DNA of 64,000 nucleotides from Saccharothrix carnea (GTDB lineage: Bacteria; Actinomycetota; Actinomycetes; Mycobacteriales; Pseudonocardiaceae), in assembly GCF_003014735.1 (NCBI RefSeq), contig NZ_PYAX01000002.1:1-64000 (forward strand), given 5' to 3'. The translations under genes were made by a program, and so were the position numbers. The notes beneath the pieces were generated by a model that was given only the letters and a program-made list of their open reading frames with translations, ran no database searches and was not told the origin of the DNA. Positions within the stretch are counted from its first letter, which is position 1. Every line of letters begins with the position of its first letter. This document shows, piece by piece, positions 61,462 through 64,000 of the stretch.

Positions 61462-64000
61462 AGCTGGTAGTCCCGGGCGTGGGCGTCCTCGACCGCGGTG
61501 CTGCCGAGCACCGCCGCCAATGCGCCGACCGTGGGGTGGTCGAACAGGGTCCGGGGCGCCACCGTCCGTCCGAAGACCGGTCGGAGCCGGGCGGCGACCC
61601 GGAGGGCGAGCAGCGAGTCGCCGCCGAGGGCGAAGAAGTCGTCACCGCGACCGACGCGGTCCACGCCGAGCACGTCGGCCCAGGCCCGGGCGACCGCCAG
61701 TTCCCCCGGCGTGGCCGGTGGCACGAACCGCGCCGGCCCGTTGGCAGGTGGGTCGTCGCGGTCGACCGGCCGGGTGGCGCGGTCCGGCGGAACAGCGGGA
61801 GCCGCGTTGCCCAGGTCCGCCAGCAGGGCCGCGAACTCGTCGAGCAGGGTGGCGGCCGTGGCCGCGTCGAACAGGTCCGGGTCGTAGCCGAGCTGGGCCG
61901 TCAGCGGCTCGGTGTCGTGGACGACGAGGTGCAGCGGGTAGTTCGTGTTCTCCACCGCCTGGACGTCGACCGCCGCGACGTCGTGGTCCAGCGGGTAGTT
62001 CTCGACCACCACGACGCTGTCGAACAGCGGTGTCCCGGCCGGCAGCCCGGCCCACCGCCGGATGTCGGTCAGCGCGGCGTGGTCGGCCGGCCGCCCCTCG
62101 GCCTGCAGCCGGGCCAGCCAGCCCGGCACGTCTTCGGTTTCCACCCGCACCCGCACCGGCACGGTGTTGACCAGCATCCCGACCACGGTGTCCGCGCCGG
62201 GCAGGTCCGGGGTCCGCCCGGACACCACCAGGCCGAAGCACACGTCACGCGTGCCGCCGTGCCGGGCCAGCAGCAACGCCCACGCGCCCTGCGCCACCGT
62301 GCCGAGCGTGAGCCGGTTGCGCCGGGCGAACCCCCGCACGCCGGCGGGCAGCCCGGTCACGTGGACGGCCGAGGAGCACGACAGGTGCGCGCGGTCCGGC
62401 GGCCGGTCGTAGGGCAGCGCGGTCGGCCCGCGGAACCCGTCGAACAGCGCCCGCCAGCGCTCCTCACTCGGGTCCTGGCGCAGCACCCGCGCCACGTGGT
62501 CGCGGAACGGCCGGCGCGACCGCGGCCCGCCCAGCACCTCCGACAGCACCTGGAACGCGCTCCAGCCGTCCAGCAGGAGGTGGTGGAACGTCCACAGCAG
62601 ACGGATCTCGCGGTCGCCGGTGCGGACGAACGCCAGGCGGGTCAACGTGTGCGCCGACAGGTCGAACCCGGCCGCCCGGTCCTCGGCCAGCAACCGCCGC
62701 CACCGCTCGTCGTCCGCCGCGCCGCGCCAGTCGTGGTGGGTGATCGGCAGGTCGACCGACCGCCGCACCACCTGCACCGGCTCGCGCACCTCCGCCCACA
62801 CCACGGACGTGCGCAGGGCGGGGTTCGCGTCGACCACCCGCCGCCACGCCCGGGCCAGGCCGTCCGGGTCGGCGTCGGTGAGGGTCAGGTGCAGTTGCTC
62901 CACGTAGGCGTCGGGCCGGGAGAGGCTGTGGAACAGCATCCCGCCCTGCGCGGGCGTGAGCGGGTAGACGTCCTCGACCGACCGGCCGTCACCCGCGATC
63001 ACGTCCAGCTCGTCCTGCGTCAGCCGGGCCAACGGGAAGTCCGACGGCGTGACGCCGCCCGCGCCCGGTCCGGCGCAGTGCGCGGTGATCTCCCGCAACG
63101 CGGCCAGCACGTCCTCGGCGATCCGCTCGACCACAGGGGTCGGGTGGGCCTCCGGCGCGTGCACCCACTCGACCTCCAGCTCGCCGCCGGCCGTGACGGC
63201 GGCCGTGACGTCCAGGCGTGGCGCGGTCGTCGGCGGCTTGGCCAACCGGATGCCGCCCGGCACGCGGGTGAACACGGCGTCGTAGCGCCCGAGGTAGTTC
63301 ACCCGAGCCAACGGCCGGTGCCCGGCCGGGTGGCTGGTCGTCAGCCACCGCAGCACACTGTGGCTGAGCGCGTGCCGGTGCGCGGTGCGCAGTTGCTCCT
63401 TCACGGTCTTGACCGCCGTGCCCCAGTCGGCGTCGGGCAGCTCGGCGGTGAACGGGAACAGCGTGGTGAACCAGCCGACCGTGCGGGACAGGTCGACCCC
63501 GGCGAACACCTCCTCCCGCCCGTGGCCCTCCAGCTCCAGCGGCACGCGCGCCTGCCCGCTCCACCGGCCCAGCACCCGGCCGACCGCGGCGACCAGCACG
63601 TCCTCCGCGCCGGCGCGGTAGGCGGTGGCCGCGCCGCGCAGCAACGCGGCCGTCTCCTCGGCGGACAGCCTCACGGTGACGGCGTGCTCGGGCAACTCGG
63701 TCTCGTCCGGCTCCGCCGCCACCGCGCGGTCCGCGGATTCCGGCCGATCCGCCGGCACGGCCACATCCCGCCCCGACGCCGCGGCGACCCCGCGATCCCC
63801 GTACCGCAAGTCGGCCGACCGCCCGGCCTCCACGGGCTCGACCAGCCCTGCCGTGGCGGCGACGGCACGTTCCCAGTACGCCAGGTGCTCGGCGAACCGC
63901 CCGGCCTCGGCGTGCAACCGGCGCGCCCACTCCCGGAACGACGTGGTCCGCGGTCCGAGGTCGACGGGCCGGCCGGCGGCGGCCTGGTCGTAGCCGGTGG
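61458..64000 (-). CDS. NRPS fragment E-C-T, 5' end beyond the window
   Basis: At least 847 codons remain open to the right edge. Visible domains, in order: the C-terminal part of an epimerisation domain ('LEGHGREEVF', then 'LSRTVGWFTTLFPF'), a C domain ('FHHLLLDGWS'), and a carrier ('FFALGGDSLLALRV'). The C domain opens with 'VYPLTPAQGGMLFHSL', typical after an E domain. The module visible here also has no A domain between C and carrier. It is the upstream partner of the KS hybrid, with a 4-base overlap. The 61458 end ('HARDYQL') carries no evident docking domain. Confidence 0.9.
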   Translation of the reverse strand, partial: TGYDQAAAGRPVDLGPRTTSFREWARRLHAEAGRFAEHLAYWERAVAATAGLVEPVEAGRSADLRYGDRGVAAASGRDVAVPADRPESADRAVAAEPDETELPEHAVTVRLSAEETAALLRGAATAYRAGAEDVLVAAVGRVLGRWSGQARVPLELEGHGREEVFAGVDLSRTVGWFTTLFPFTAELPDADWGTAVKTVKEQLRTAHRHALSHSVLRWLTTSHPAGHRPLARVNYLGRYDAVFTRVPGGIRLAKPPTTAPRLDVTAAVTAGGELEVEWVHAPEAHPTPVVERIAEDVLAALREITAHCAGPGAGGVTPSDFPLARLTQDELDVIAGDGRSVEDVYPLTPAQGGMLFHSLSRPDAYVEQLHLTLTDADPDGLARAWRRVVDANPALRTSVVWAEVREPVQVVRRSVDLPITHHDWRGAADDERWRRLLAEDRAAGFDLSAHTLTRLAFVRTGDREIRLLWTFHHLLLDGWSAFQVLSEVLGGPRSRRPFRDHVARVLRQDPSEERWRALFDGFRGPTALPYDRPPDRAHLSCSSAVHVTGLPAGVRGFARRNRLTLGTVAQGAWALLLARHGGTRDVCFGLVVSGRTPDLPGADTVVGMLVNTVPVRVRVETEDVPGWLARLQAEGRPADHAALTDIRRWAGLPAGTPLFDSVVVVENYPLDHDVAAVDVQAVENTNYPLHLVVHDTEPLTAQLGYDPDLFDAATAATLLDEFAALLADLGNAAPAVPPDRATRPVDRDDPPANGPARFVPPATPGELAVARAWADVLGVDRVGRGDDFFALGGDSLLALRVAARLRPVFGRTVAPRTLFDHPTVGALAAVLGSTAVEDAHARDYQL

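Noticed and set aside
58408..61470. Rightward frame of about 1020 codons opposite the KS hybrid
   Set aside because: Antisense shadow of the KS and C domains with no recognisable protein features.

Overview
This is high-GC actinomycete DNA. GTG starts are common, stop and start codons overlap (ATGA, GTGA), and the regulators are SARP, ANTAR, STAS and LuxR types. The large multimodular NRPS genes and gene style point to Pseudonocardiales (the Saccharothrix / Actinosynnema / Lentzea group). That placement is inferred from gene content and was not tested by search.

Bases 1-22,200 are a mixed chromosomal region. It holds a TPR regulator-like gene and a STAS protein, an N5-(carboxyethyl)ornithine synthase-like dehydrogenase, a fatty-acyl desaturase, two secreted RTX-type repeat proteins, a tandem GAF-ANTAR pair and a short SARP-type regulator. 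Further along are a membrane protein, an arylamine N-acetyltransferase, a three-gene operon with an AAA+ ATPase, and several secreted or hydrolytic proteins. Remnants of a GH30-type glycosidase and a citrate synthase, plus two diverged copies of an intergenic repeat, show gene decay here.

Bases 22,600-46,250 are a complete-looking NRPS cluster. A leftward operon carries mbtH, a LanB-like protein lacking the elimination domain, a free adenylation domain, a fold-type II PLP enzyme, a free carrier protein and a second such LanB-like protein. A rightward operon carries two NRPSs (C-A-T-C-A-T and C-A-T-C-A-T-TE), a cytochrome P450 and an MFS exporter. The likely logic is a free loading A+T pair feeding four elongation modules, release by the TE, oxidation by the P450 and export by the MFS protein. 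The role of the two LanB-like proteins, which would be expected to use aminoacyl-tRNA, is the main unknown.

Bases 46,250-51,700 are a regulatory island. It contains two small LuxR-type proteins, a secreted peptide made of six copies of a 13-residue repeat beginning GTNPWD, a full-length SARP/NB-ARC/TPR regulator and an NTF2-like protein. Three promoters in this island share tandem GAT(A) repeats phased at 11 bp, as expected for SARP operators.

Bases 51,700-55,100 hold a TetR/GAP-family operon behind a perfect 26-bp palindrome, a flavoprotein fragment, an exported or membrane-anchored zeta-toxin-like kinase and a 42-residue ORF. From 55,100 to the right edge a second biosynthetic operon runs leftward: an NRPS (E-C-T, cut by the window edge), a KS-(AT remnant)-T-C-T-E-like hybrid and a KASIII-like enzyme. 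No adenylation domain and no intact AT is visible in that second set. No rRNA, tRNA, CRISPR array or insertion sequence was recognised.
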